A stretch of 64,000 nucleotides of DNA from Corynebacterium pseudopelargi (GCF_003814005.1 NZ_CP033898.1:1736001-1800000), one strand, 5' to 3'. Positions 8,943-16,413 are shown, counted from the first letter of the stretch. The notes: generated by a model from the sequence alone, not told the origin. Program-made: numbers and translations.

Positions 8943-9019
8943 GGCTCCCGGCGCTTTTTAAGGGAAGGCCGGAGTGAGTTCTCCACCGAACCGAACTACT
9001 GCGACTAGCGCCGGGAGCC
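8943..9019. repeat. 13-bp perfect inverted repeat enclosing 51 bp, after the catabolic operon
   Basis: GGCTCCCGGCGCT (8943-8955) is repeated exactly in inverted form as AGCGCCGGGAGCC (9007-9019), enclosing 51 bp with no ORF. It begins 24 bp after the aldolase stop codon. As RNA it would form a strong stem with a long loop, but no T-run follows, so a simple intrinsic terminator is unlikely. A miniature transposable remnant or a structured 3' UTR are alternatives. I cannot decide between them. Confidence 0.5.
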
Positions 9020-9744
9020 CCTGTGACGGTTCGTCTTCAGCCATCTTGTTCAAGACCCAATCGAAAATGCACGTTTAGAGTCCAGGCAGAATTCGGTAAG
9101 GATTAAAAAGGCATCGGTACGGACCTCTACCTCGAGCATGCGATTGGTTAACAAGGCATACCACTGCCGTTTTAGAACCTAACCGAGTTCCACTGAGCGT
9201 ACAGCCTACTAAAAAACAAACCGCTCTGCAGGGTGTCGCCAAATCGCTGCATAGCTTCATGGGTCTGAGCAGATTCCCGAAGTGATCCCTGCGACCCCCC
9301 CCCCTTGCGCCTCTCTACCCACGAGCTTTACGTATCAAATTACGAGGTCACACCGGTTAATTTTCGTGAGCACCTGCTCGGAAACACCGACTAGACTTTA
9401 ACTAAGCCCCGCAGAAAGATTCGGAAACTTTTCAATCCGCCGGAATACGAGGTGTGAGCTCACCTTTGCCAGTCCGTCGTTTTGGAGAATCCAGGTTGTT
9501 ATTCCCAATGATGTTTAAAACGTTTGAGACTTTTGCCTCAACGGCTCTACCATTCTCAAAGTTTAGTGGGAACCTGGCTTCAATCAGCAGGCGGACCTCG
9601 TAGATCAAATCCTCACCTGGGTACCATCTTCGACTAGTCGCTTTGAAATTTTGCGCGGGGCGTCGAAAAGCTTTCATGCGATGTGAAGTAAACGCGCGAG
9701 TATCCTGGGCGAAAAGTAATTGAGCAACTGCCAAGGAGACCGCC
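9020..9744. other. Gene-poor region
   Basis: About 720 bp without a convincing gene. It includes a run of ten C at 9295-9304. A leftward frame at 9432-9678 (about 82 codons, from an ATG in the middle of a longer opening) has reasonable codon use but no recognisable domain and no clear ribosome-binding site; it may be a gene remnant. The boundary between the transferred-looking catabolic island and the next genes probably lies here. Confidence 0.4.
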
Positions 9745-10149
9745 GTGCGCTTCAACCGAATCTTTGCCGCAATCCCCTGCGCGCTGCTTTTGGGCGCCTG
9801 CTCCAGCAGCTATCAGGCCCACCTCAGTGCCGAAGAAGCGGTACTCAGAATTGAGCTCAAGGGGGCAAAGTTCGTAGAAGAGGATGGAGTGTGGGTAGAG
9901 GTGGGCTCCCAGCGTGCGGCATTACCTACCGAGGAACCCGCCAATGGCTTCGGCGGAATCACCCACTTTGACTACGAGCTGGAATCTCAGCATGTACTCA
10001 AAGTGCAATCGCATAAGACTGGCCCCACCGATCGAATGTGGCGCGGACCTTTTGGTGAGTGTTTTATGCGCAAAGCACAAGCCGACTACACCTTCGAGCA
10101 AGCCGACGAGATCGCGAACTTATTAAAGAATTCCGCCCAACGCTGTTAA
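9745..10149 (+). CDS. Small predicted lipoprotein, unknown function
   Basis: 134 residues from a GTG start, preceded by AAGGAGA. The N-terminus has two positive residues, a hydrophobic stretch and the lipobox LGAC (Cys around residue 19), so it should be exported and lipid-anchored. The mature part has two further Cys (in GECF and at the C-terminus) that could form a disulphide. No domain is recognised. No obvious partner: the next gene is 219 bp away. Confidence 0.75.
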   Translation: MRFNRIFAAIPCALLLGACSSSYQAHLSAEEAVLRIELKGAKFVEEDGVWVEVGSQRAALPTEEPANGFGGITHFDYELESQHVLKVQSHKTGPTDRMWRGPFGECFMRKAQADYTFEQADEIANLLKNSAQRC

Positions 10150-10368
10150 GCGCTTTGAGGCTCCGAAGCAAACGCTGCTAGCAGGATCAGATAGCGGAAA
10201 GCACGACCAAGCGCATGAGGCGTTGCCTTGCGAACCTGAGGCAAGGGCTTGTCGCGGATGAGGCGAGGGGCATGTCGCGCGTGAGCGTGGCGGCAACTGC
10301 ACAAGGAGCATTGCTGCAGATTTTCTATCCCTAACGCATACCGGCGCACTGCAGGTAGGGTTAGCTAA

Positions 10369-10917
10369 ATGAATGATGCAGCAACAAAGCGAATCGCTAT
10401 CTATGTAGGTTCTATCCGCGAAGGACGCAACGCAATCGACGTTGCCCGCTGGGCAAAGGGCTTAAGTGAAGGCTTGGACGCCGAGTTTGAACTCATCGAC
10501 CTGGCCGATCACATCCTCCCCCACATCGCCACCCCGAAACCGCCGGCAGCCTACGAAGGTAAGTACCCGGAAGCACAAGTGCGCGAATGGGCCGAACTCA
10601 TCGATAGCTTCGATGGCTTCATCTTTGCCACCCCCGAGTACAACGCCAGCGTGCCTGGCACCATGAAGAACAATTTCGACTCCATCTATGGCGAATGGGC
10701 CGATAAGCCCGTGGGCTTCGTCGCCTGGGGCGGTAATGGCGGCGAGTCTGCAGTGCGCCACTGGCACGATATTGTCCAGCGCGTAGGCATGAAGCCTGTT
10801 GGCAAGGACGTGTTCCTGCCCTTCCGCGAGGCATTCAAAGACCACAAGCTCGCCGCCACCGAGGAACAAGAAGCCGCGATGAAAGCACTGCTTGAAGCCG
10901 TGGTGAAGGAAGCCTAA
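10369..10917 (+). CDS. NADPH-dependent FMN reductase family protein
   Basis: 182 residues with a flavodoxin-like fold. Near the N-terminus VGSIREGRN is the phosphate-binding loop for FMN, and FATPEYNASVPGTMKNNFD near residue 90 is the characteristic motif of NAD(P)H:FMN, quinone and chromate reductases. Likely a soluble reductase of quinones or azo/chromate-type substrates using FMN; the physiological substrate is unknown. The next gene starts three bases after its stop, so the two are co-transcribed. The 219-bp gap upstream shows no other gene. Confidence 0.88.
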   Translation: MNDAATKRIAIYVGSIREGRNAIDVARWAKGLSEGLDAEFELIDLADHILPHIATPKPPAAYEGKYPEAQVREWAELIDSFDGFIFATPEYNASVPGTMKNNFDSIYGEWADKPVGFVAWGGNGGESAVRHWHDIVQRVGMKPVGKDVFLPFREAFKDHKLAATEEQEAAMKALLEAVVKEA

Positions 10918-10920
10918 AAC

Positions 10921-11922
10921 ATGTTGCGCAAGTTGCTTGCCGGCAGCGCGATCCTAGTGCTGGCCGGATGCAGTGCCTCTTCGGATGATTCGAGTGCGAA
11001 ACCCGAGCAGTGGCAGAAAACTGCAAAGATTTTTAATCATGTGCTCGACCACGCCGATGAGTACGACTTCGACATCGAAGATGCCTCATCCACTTACGAC
11101 TATTCGCTTGTCGACGCCAACGGCGACGGCCAAAAAGAATTGCTCCTGCGCAAAACCCCCAACGCGGCGATAGGTTCTGTGCTCGTATTTGCCGCCGACC
11201 CTGAACACAACCAGGCGATACTTGCAGATACAGCACTAAAAGACGGCGTCGCAACGGCTGGCGGTAGCCGTTATCGCATCGCGGGAACCAAAAGCGAACA
11301 CGGCATTATCGCCAGCAGCGGCGAGGCCGCCAGCGGGGCGACAACGGCGGTGCTCTACACCATCGATGGAGCATCCTTGGTAGACCAAGGCCAATGGGAA
11401 TACACCGCTGGCCCATCCGGCACGCCGGAAAGCCTGGAGGCAGCAGAGGCAGAACTGGACTGGGAAAATATCGCTCAGCGCCCCTTTAATGAGCAACCAG
11501 ATCTGTTGCGCAGCAACCCCGGCGATCTACCAAACATTGAAGGTGAAACAGGTGGCCAGGACGCTGCAAGCGCGAAGTCAGAAGAAAAAACGAGCAATCG
11601 CAGCATCGAAGACGTAGTTGATGGTCGATCCAAAGCGGACTTCCCCACCTTCAGTGGCGATGCCAGCAGCGCCAACCCCAACTATGTTCCCAAGACCTCA
11701 CCGCAGTTCGCACGCGCGGTGTATAACGCCTTTATTTTGGAGTGGATCTACAACGCCAACACCACACCCGTATTGGAAGTGGCCTCGCCGGTAACTGGGC
11801 AAACATACACGATGACCTGCGTGCAGCATACTTCGGTGACGTGCCGCGGCGGCAACGACGCGGTGGTGTATATCTACACGCCAAGCCCCTATGCTCCACC
11901 AGACGGGGTGCAGTGGGGATAG
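10921..11922 (+). CDS. Predicted lipoprotein with a Ca-binding-like DxNxDG motif
   Basis: 333 residues. The signal peptide ends in the lipobox LAGC (Cys near residue 17). Near residue 61 the motif DANGDGQKELLLR resembles FG-GAP or EF-hand-like calcium loops found in secreted proteins. A low-complexity acidic linker in the middle leads to a C-terminal region with two Cys (MTCVQHTSVTC) that could form a disulphide. Begins three bases after the FMN reductase gene. Function unknown. Confidence 0.78.
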   Translation: MLRKLLAGSAILVLAGCSASSDDSSAKPEQWQKTAKIFNHVLDHADEYDFDIEDASSTYDYSLVDANGDGQKELLLRKTPNAAIGSVLVFAADPEHNQAILADTALKDGVATAGGSRYRIAGTKSEHGIIASSGEAASGATTAVLYTIDGASLVDQGQWEYTAGPSGTPESLEAAEAELDWENIAQRPFNEQPDLLRSNPGDLPNIEGETGGQDAASAKSEEKTSNRSIEDVVDGRSKADFPTFSGDASSANPNYVPKTSPQFARAVYNAFILEWIYNANTTPVLEVASPVTGQTYTMTCVQHTSVTCRGGNDAVVYIYTPSPYAPPDGVQWG

Positions 11923-12097
11923 CAATCGGCACCGGTGGCGAGGTGCCACTCCAAAGCCGGGTAAAACGCTCGGAGATGGCATGAATCCCTATGCGATCCT
12001 CTGGGCTACCGGCGCGGGAGGCGGTGCTCGGGAAGGCAGGGGGTCGAACCCCTCATGCTGGTGCTAGCCCGTTGCTAGCTGGACCTTCCCATGAGAA

Positions 12098-12130
12098 AAC
12101 CCGGCGCGACCGCCATGGTCGAACCGGGTT
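12098..12130 (-). terminator. Hairpin terminator of the first small cassette
   Basis: Stem AACCCGG/CCGGGTT with an inner CGACC/GGTCG pairing, and a T-rich tail on both strands. It ends the leftward gene 12144-12335. The same hairpin, slightly altered, follows each of the two genes upstream, showing that the three genes are copies of one cassette layout. Confidence 0.7.
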
Positions 12131-12143
12131 ACTTTTTGCTTCT

Positions 12144-12335
12144 TTACAGTGTGATCAAGGGATTTGGTTCATCGAGTTCTGGGAACTCATCGAGTCGATC
12201 TGTAGCGACAAAGAAGCCTGCGGCACACATAATCTCCGTATATTCAGGTGCGTCCTCAGCTGGGTATCCCTCGTCAATAAACCGTTGGACGTGTTCATCA
12301 AACATCATTCGATAAGGGCCACTGTGAAGGATCAT
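12144..12335 (-). CDS. Small acidic protein, candidate orphan immunity protein
   Basis: 63 residues if the ATG at 12335 is used; an in-frame ATG at 12353 would add six. I favour 12335 because there the start overlaps (ATGA) the stop of a short upstream frame ending in NKWLRSRS, which looks like the tail of a lost toxin gene. The product is rich in Asp and Glu and recognised by no family I know. It is the first of three consecutive leftward cassettes with the same terminator hairpin. The immunity role is inferred from layout only. Confidence 0.5.
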   Translation of the reverse strand: MILHSGPYRMMFDEHVQRFIDEGYPAEDAPEYTEIMCAAGFFVATDRLDEFPELDEPNPLITL

Positions 12336-12390
12336 GACCTCGATCTTAGCCATTTGTTGAAGTACTCGTCCGTAACTGGATCTTCATATG

Positions 12391-12425
12391 TGAAAACCGG
12401 CGCGACCGCCAAGGCCCAACCGGGT
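12391..12425 (-). terminator. Hairpin terminator, second cassette
   Basis: A diverged copy of the hairpin at 12098-12130 (arms around ACCGG and ACCGGGT) directly after the leftward gene 12440-12784. Its run of T on the minus strand is short. Confidence 0.5.
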
Positions 12426-12439
12426 CCGCTGCAAACTAA

Positions 12440-12784
12440 TTAGAAGTTGAATCGATCTTCTGGCACTGGGTGTGGTGCTCCTGATGGGCGATCAAGATAA
12501 CGCATCTCGAAATCTGTGGTGCGCGTTGGTGTTTCATCCCAATCAAGATGTAGCGACAGATCTGAATGTTCACACATGTAGTGGAAAAGGCTATCCACTT
12601 CCGGGAAGTGCTCCATGTTGACGATGGTTGCTCGAACCTCGAACAAGTTTTCATCGTCATAAAAGTCAAACCACAAAGGCACCGTGGCGCCGGTTTCTTT
12701 TCTCCATTCCTCGATGAGCTTTTCCGTGAGCTTGGTATCCGTGGTTTCGAGCACCTCGACGTAGGGATGAATCTTCATCATCAT
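12440..12784 (-). CDS. Immunity-like acidic protein, duplicate copy 1
   Basis: 114 residues starting at the first ATG of an ATG-ATG-ATG run. GGAGGG lies seven bases upstream, so the longer opening at 12799 is unlikely. Very acidic, with motifs WRKETGATVPLWF and FPEVDSLFHYMCEH; no known family recognised. Its start overlaps (ATGA) a short upstream frame ending VRPMVWRADT, probably the tail of a lost partner gene. A near-identical copy lies exactly 648 bp upstream (13088-13432). Gene size, acidity, coupling and duplication fit an immunity protein of a polymorphic toxin, but no toxin remains next to it. Confidence 0.65.
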   Translation of the reverse strand: MMMKIHPYVEVLETTDTKLTEKLIEEWRKETGATVPLWFDFYDDENLFEVRATIVNMEHFPEVDSLFHYMCEHSDLSLHLDWDETPTRTTDFEMRYLDRPSGAPHPVPEDRFNF

Positions 12785-12967
12785 GTGTCTGCCCTCCACA
12801 CCATTGGTCGAACCTCTGTAACCACAGGAACCATTTTTCCACCATCAGCATCATCACGCACCGCTTTGCTTGATCCAGACTCAGAACTCTAGCCACTTGA
12901 TCCCAATCGGCCAGACCAAGGCTAGAAACGAGAAAACCCCTGCTCCTTGCTAGGAACAGGGGTCTTG

Positions 12968-12996
12968 ATTTGTGGAGCTACCGGGCGTTGAACCCC
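12968..12996 (-). repeat. tmRNA 3'-end copy (att-like), with own hairpin
   Basis: Matches the true tmRNA 3' end (16409-16437) at about 25 of 29 positions, including the T-arm and acceptor strand, then diverges completely on the side where the tmRNA body should continue. A GC hairpin at about 12936-12963 (CCCCTG/CAGGGG) lies where the tmRNA terminator would be. This is what an attachment site left by integration into ssrA looks like. Confidence 0.65.
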
Positions 12997-13040
12997 CTGA
13001 TCGTTTTTCTAGCCCGCTGCTAGCTGGATCTTCCCATGAG

Positions 13041-13073
13041 AAAACCGGCGCGACCGTCAAAGTCGAACCGGGT
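13041..13073 (-). terminator. Hairpin terminator, third cassette
   Basis: Third copy of the cassette hairpin (ACCGG arm and ACCGGGT arm around CGACCG), located just after the leftward gene 13088-13432. The flanking inverted repeat CTAGC..GCTAG at about 13008-13025 is shared with the block at 12063-12080. Confidence 0.6.
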
Positions 13074-13087
13074 CCGCTGCAAACTAC

Positions 13088-13432
13088 TTAAAAGTTGTAT
13101 CGATCTTCAAGTACCGGGTGTGGCGCTCCCGATGGTCGATCAAGATAACGCATCTTGAAGTCTGTAGTTGTTTCTGGAGTATCGTCCCAGTCCAGATGTA
13201 GGGACAGATCCGAATGTTCACACATGTAGTGGAAAAGGCTATCTACTTCGGGGAAGTGATCCATGTTGACGATGGTTGCTCGAACTAAAAACAAATCTTC
13301 ATCATCGAAGAACTCAAACCACAATGGCACCGTTGCGCCGGTTTCTTTTCTCCATTCCTCGATGAGCTTTTCCGTGAGCTTGGTATCCGTGGTTTCGAGC
13401 ACCTCGACGTAGGGATGAATCTTCATCATCAT
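13088..13432 (-). CDS. Immunity-like acidic protein, duplicate copy 2
   Basis: 114 residues, paralogue of 12440-12784. The N-terminal half and the upstream region are identical or nearly so. The C-terminal half carries substitutions (for example FDFYDDENLFEV becomes FEFFDDEDLFLV, and VPEDRFNF becomes VLEDRYNF). Same ATG-run start with GGAGGG at seven bases and the same ATGA overlap with the upstream tail frame. Both copies are intact, unlike most of the surrounding island, which suggests that they are still under selection. Confidence 0.65.
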   Translation of the reverse strand: MMMKIHPYVEVLETTDTKLTEKLIEEWRKETGATVPLWFEFFDDEDLFLVRATIVNMDHFPEVDSLFHYMCEHSDLSLHLDWDDTPETTTDFKMRYLDRPSGAPHPVLEDRYNF

Positions 13433-13591
13433 GTGTCTGCCCTCCACACCATTGGTCGAACCTCTGTAACCACAGGAACCATTTTTCCACCATCAGCATC
13501 ATCACGCACCGCTTTGCTTGATCCAGACTCAGAACTCTAGCCACTTGATCCCAATCGGCCAGGCCAAGGCTAGGAACAGGGGTCTTGAGTC

Positions 13592-13615
13592 GTTGAGCTG
13601 CCGGGCGTTGAACCC
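13592..13615 (-). repeat. Second tmRNA 3'-end copy (att-like)
   Basis: Matches the tmRNA acceptor and T-arm (GAGCTGCCGGG, GTTGAACCC) with two differences in 21 bp, then diverges. It lies about 60 bp beyond the end of the integrase pseudogene, where the attachment site of an integrated element is expected. Confidence 0.6.
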
Positions 13616-13673
13616 AGCAACAAAAACGCCCCTATCTGCACAAACACGCCAGTTTTCCAAAACCCCGCGACAA

Positions 13674-14803
13674 TCACACGACACACGAAAACGTCGCATC
13701 CAACCGGGCGCCCAACTCATCCAAATCCGCATCAAACAGCGCCGAATACGTATCCAACGTCATCGTGTAGCCGAAGCATGCCCCAACTGACGCTGCACCA
13801 CCTTCACATTCGCGCCAGAGGCCACCATCAACGACGCCGCGGTATGCCGCAAATCATGCAGCGTCACCCGCACGCTAAACCGTCCGTCCTTCACGCAATG
13901 ATTCACGGCCTGATCAAACCACTCCCCCGGCCCTGGTTGCTTCATTGGCTCAGTCGAATCAGAAAACACCCACGCGGACAGCAACTTCAGCCGACACTGC
14001 TCCGCCAGCATCTCGAACACAAACCCTTGCGCGGTGACCGCACGGCGCTCCTCCGTTTTTTGGTGTGCCCACCACTGACAGGCTATCGACCAGCACCGCG
14101 TTGCGCTCAATGCTGATACGACGCCCGACCACATCAATGTCTCTCGCCTGCAGCCCAGTCAGCTCGCCAATGCGCATCCCCGTGGTGCCCAGCACCCAGA
14201 CCACATCCGGGTGCTTCGACGCCTTCGCCAACGCCATCAACTCCACCTCAGTCAAAAACCGCTGAGGCGCCTTTGCCTTCTTTGGTAGGGGGACCCGCTC
14301 ACCGGGTTGGCCTTGAGCACCTGGTCTTCCACCGCTAAATCAACCGCACCGGATAGAAGCGTGAGACAGTGTCGTTTTGACGGTTCGTTCATTGGCTTCA
14401 TTGCAGCGTCCCACACCCCGTCTTGGTCGAGGCTGGCATGATCTGGCGCCTCAAGGCCAGCAAGTCAATCACACACTTGCGACTGGCGCACTGCCGTAGC
14501 TCTCACTGCGCCCCACCGTGGGCGCGCCTGTGTACCAGCAACGCTTCTGAGCCTTGATTGCCATGATGGTTTCCGCTCCGAGATGTGGAACAGCCGATCG
14601 ATCAAGCTCCCCTACTGTGACGGCGGTCTGCTCTGGTGGTTGCCAGTCACCAGAGCGCATGTCGACGGCCATGGGATCAGCCCACGCTTGAGTCGCGGTT
14701 TTGGTTGGAAACCTTGTTTGTTGCGTGATCGTCCGTCGGGTGAGCGGTATTGGACGCGCCACGCCGTGCCCTTGGCGGTCTTATATTTTTTGATGGAGGC
14801 CAT
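13674..14803 (-). pseudogene. Tyrosine recombinase (phage-type integrase), frameshifted
   Basis: Read leftward from ATG 14803, the pieces in different frames reconstruct a typical actinobacterial integrase of about 370 residues. The N-terminal piece is MASIKKYKTAKG to QGFQ, followed by an AQAWAD-like arm domain after a first shift. A TTGMRIGELTGLQARDID block holds the first catalytic Arg; after another shift LHDLRHTAASLM (HxxR) and QLGHAS appear, then after a last shift TYSALF with the catalytic Tyr, ending in TGA at 13674. At least four frameshifts make it non-functional. The nearby tmRNA 3'-end copies identify ssrA as its target. Confidence 0.85.
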
Positions 14804-14841
14804 CGGCTATCCTTACTGCTGATGGCTGCTGTTGTAGGTGG

Positions 14842-15515
14842 TTGGTATGCCCCGCATGGATTGATTGTGGTGATCCCCCGCGCAGGGCTTTTTATGTTGC
14901 TGGCGGTGGTTTGAATCCAGCATGGTATTCGTCGCTTGTGTATGAGGCTGAGCGTGGTGCTTCGCCGGGGAAACTTGCTGGGTTTTCTCGTAAGGGTTCG
15001 AAGCGGAGGATGAAGAACCCGATCAAGGGTGCGAATCCTACTGGGGACAACCCGAACCGCATCCGGTGTGTTCATGCGTATGCGTTGCGGAAGCTTGAGT
15101 ATGACTCTGTCGCCGCTCCCGGGCAGTACGACATTCCGAAAGCTATCCTGGGCCCCTGACGCCAGTTGAATACTCCACGATTTTCTGGCGTAACAAAAAT
15201 GGGGACTCCCCGAGGTGGGAGTCTAACGATACTGGACACGGCGCCCTTCGATGGGCTGAAGTTCGGGAGAAACTTGAGAAAGAATACCCAGTTGGCTCCT
15301 ACGGATTTATTAGAGCAGCTAAGACGACCGGAGCGCATGTCATGTCCTGGGAAAGAGACGATGAAGGAGTCAAAGTCTTGAATCCACAGAACGAACGTAT
15401 CGATGCTGAAGACTACCTAGAGGCCGCGGTCAGAGGATCAATTCGGTGGGCGAGGATAGACGGATTTAGACCACAAGCTGGTGTAGAATCAGTGGTCAAA
15501 AGAGAGTCAACATGA
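14842..15515 (+). pseudogene. Papain-fold (glutamine deamidase-like) toxin C-terminal domain, frameshifted
   Basis: The frame starting near 14842 reads NPTGDNPNRIRCVHAYALRK, the catalytic-Cys motif of Tox-PL/papain-fold toxin 1 domains, then stops at 15159. One base lost between about 15110 and 15145 restores the rest in the next frame: WRNKNGDSPRW, VGSYGFIRAAK, GAHVMSWER (catalytic His) and VLNPQNERI (third catalytic position), ending at TGA 15515. Only the toxin tip is present; no delivery or trafficking domain lies upstream, where the integrase remnant begins on the other strand. The stop overlaps the candidate immunity gene by ATGA. Domain assignment is from motif memory, fairly confident. 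Confidence 0.72.
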
Positions 15516-15766
15516 ACTACAAAGCAGCCTTTGAGCTTGTCCGTCGCGAGTTCCTTGGTGCCAGAATTAGCACACAGGGCTATGAAACGGATGAGTTTTT
15601 CTTATTACCTCCTGATGATCCCGAGTATGAAGGTCTTACTTCTTACGTTGTTTGGAAAGAAACCAGGCATGTAGAGAAACTCAGCGCTACGGATCCACGA
15701 ATCTATGATTGGGAACCCGTTTTCCTTCAGAACCCTGTTTCTGTCTCGCGAACAGCCATGCAGTAG
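15512..15766 (+). CDS. Candidate immunity protein of the papain-fold toxin
   Basis: 84 residues, intact. The start ATG overlaps the toxin stop codon by four bases, the layout usual for a toxin with its immunity gene. Acidic N-terminal part with aromatic residues; no domain recognised. The toxin reading frame is broken while this gene is not, which is expected if the protein protects against relatives carrying the intact toxin, or if decay is recent. Its last codons overlap the tRNA-like element at 15755-15803. Confidence 0.6.
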   Translation: MNYKAAFELVRREFLGARISTQGYETDEFFLLPPDDPEYEGLTSYVVWKETRHVEKLSATDPRIYDWEPVFLQNPVSVSRTAMQ

Positions 15767-15803
15767 CCACGTGTGTGGGGTGCGAGTCCCCACCATGGCA
15801 CCA
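15755..15803 (+). other. tRNA-like minihelix ending in CCA
   Basis: The 3' part has exact tRNA geometry: T-stem TGGGG/CCCCA (776-780, 788-792 of the 15 kb block), a seven-base loop TGCGAGT, a seven-base acceptor strand, discriminator A and encoded CCA at 15801-15803. The matching 5' acceptor strand GCCATG lies at 15755-15760 and pairs with CATGGC. Only 14 bases separate it from the T-arm, so the D and anticodon arms are missing. Probably a phage tRNA with an internal deletion. It overlaps the end of the immunity gene and is followed by a terminator. Confidence 0.5.
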
Positions 15804-15837
15804 CCCCGCACCACGTCTTGTGGTGGCGGGGTTTTCT
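15804..15837 (+). terminator. Intrinsic terminator after immunity gene/tRNA-like element
   Basis: GC-rich hairpin CCCCGCACCAC / TGGTGGCGGGG with one bulged base and a five-base loop, followed by TTTTCTT. It begins directly after the CCA of the tRNA-like element and ends rightward transcription from the toxin/immunity remnant. Confidence 0.8.
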
Positions 15838-15869
15838 TATGCCCGAAATCAGATCACCCAGGAGGGATC

Positions 15870-16217
15870 ATGTCGGAAGAAAACACCGCCACCAATGTGG
15901 AGAACACCCACGAGCAGGCGGAGCCGCTGTCGAAGTCCAAGTCGTTTCGCAATCCGGATGGGGATCTGTTTTTGACGGGTCAGGAGCGAGTCATGCTCGA
16001 GTCAGTGCTTGAAGATGGTGTTTCCAATGGGGCTCGGGGAATGGAGGCGGCTGGATGGTGGATCAGGAGGAATTTCCGTGTGAAATTCCTGTCGCGCTGT
16101 CGAGGCACTCCAGCGGTAGGCATGATGTCTATGGCAGTCCAACGCCACCGCCGCAAGCCTGAGCAACGTCTCATCATCGGGAGCGGTGGTGATAAGGGCA
16201 ATCATCTGAGCGCGTAA
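15870..16217 (+). CDS. Phage-like hypothetical protein, probably 3'-truncated
   Basis: 115 residues from ATG 15870, preceded by GGAGGG. The first 55 residues (MSEENTATNVENTHEQAEP..., up to about DGVSNGARG) look like an acidic phage protein. The rest runs through sequence whose complementary strand also reads as a gene and is basic and unlike the start. I think the original 3' end was lost in a deletion around 16035-16060. Confidence 0.4.
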   Translation: MSEENTATNVENTHEQAEPLSKSKSFRNPDGDLFLTGQERVMLESVLEDGVSNGARGMEAAGWWIRRNFRVKFLSRCRGTPAVGMMSMAVQRHRRKPEQRLIIGSGGDKGNHLSA

Positions 16218-16301
16218 TTCCCGCCTCGTGCCCTCCCAAGACGAGTGATCGGTGCTGACCTTCATGCGCCCCATGATCCCGTAATCCCACGACATTTCCA
16301 C
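16002..16301 (-). CDS. Phage-like hypothetical fragment on the opposite strand
   Basis: Leftward frame of up to 99 codons. The central part RRELRAQMIALITTAPDDET to CHRHHAYR has protein-like composition; the C-terminal run-on after about 16060 does not. Start uncertain (16301, or a Met near 16268). It converges on the fragment at 15870, so at least one of the two is a remnant. No function recognised. Confidence 0.3.
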   Translation of the reverse strand: MEMSWDYGIMGRMKVSTDHSSWEGTRRELRAQMIALITTAPDDETLLRLAAVALDCHRHHAYRWSASTARQEFHTEIPPDPPSSRLHSPSPIGNTIFKH

Positions 16302-16360
16302 GACATGCGAGACTAGAACAGGCTTAAACAGACTTAAGCATCACACATGCTACACCCAAG

Positions 16361-16405
16361 AAAAACCCCCACTAACCAGGCAAAACACCAGGCCAGCGGG
16401 GGTTA
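16361..16405 (-). terminator. tmRNA terminator
   Basis: Stem AACCCCC/GGGGGTT with an inner CCAGG/CCTGG-type pairing, followed on the minus strand by five T. It lies nine bases beyond the tmRNA 3' end. Confidence 0.8.
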
Positions 16406-16413
16406 TCAATTTG

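Larger units (their letters stand above)
12406..13574. repeat. Tandem duplication with 648-bp period
   Basis: The unit consists of terminator hairpin, acidic gene, upstream tail and tmRNA-like end. The two units agree almost base for base over 12686-12926 versus 13334-13574 (5' half of the gene plus upstream DNA). The 3' halves of the genes differ at roughly one base in ten. The second unit lacks a small segment between two GCTAG repeats, consistent with slippage. Confidence 0.85.

Noticed and set aside
9295..9304. Run of ten C as possible phase-variation switch
   Set aside because: It does not lie in a gene or in a recognisable promoter, so there is nothing for it to switch.
12001..12090. 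Possible tRNA gene on the minus strand (GGTTCGACC-like loop)
   Set aside because: Only a T-arm-like piece exists and its stem pairs poorly; no acceptor or anticodon arm. Better explained as part of the repeated att-like block.
12666..13544. Two identical 76-codon leftward frames starting MARVLSLDQAK, one in each duplicate unit
   Set aside because: They run out of frame through the 5' half of the acidic genes; identity follows from the DNA duplication and there is no ribosome-binding site. The neighbouring frame ending in VRPMVWRADT is the one coupled to the gene start.
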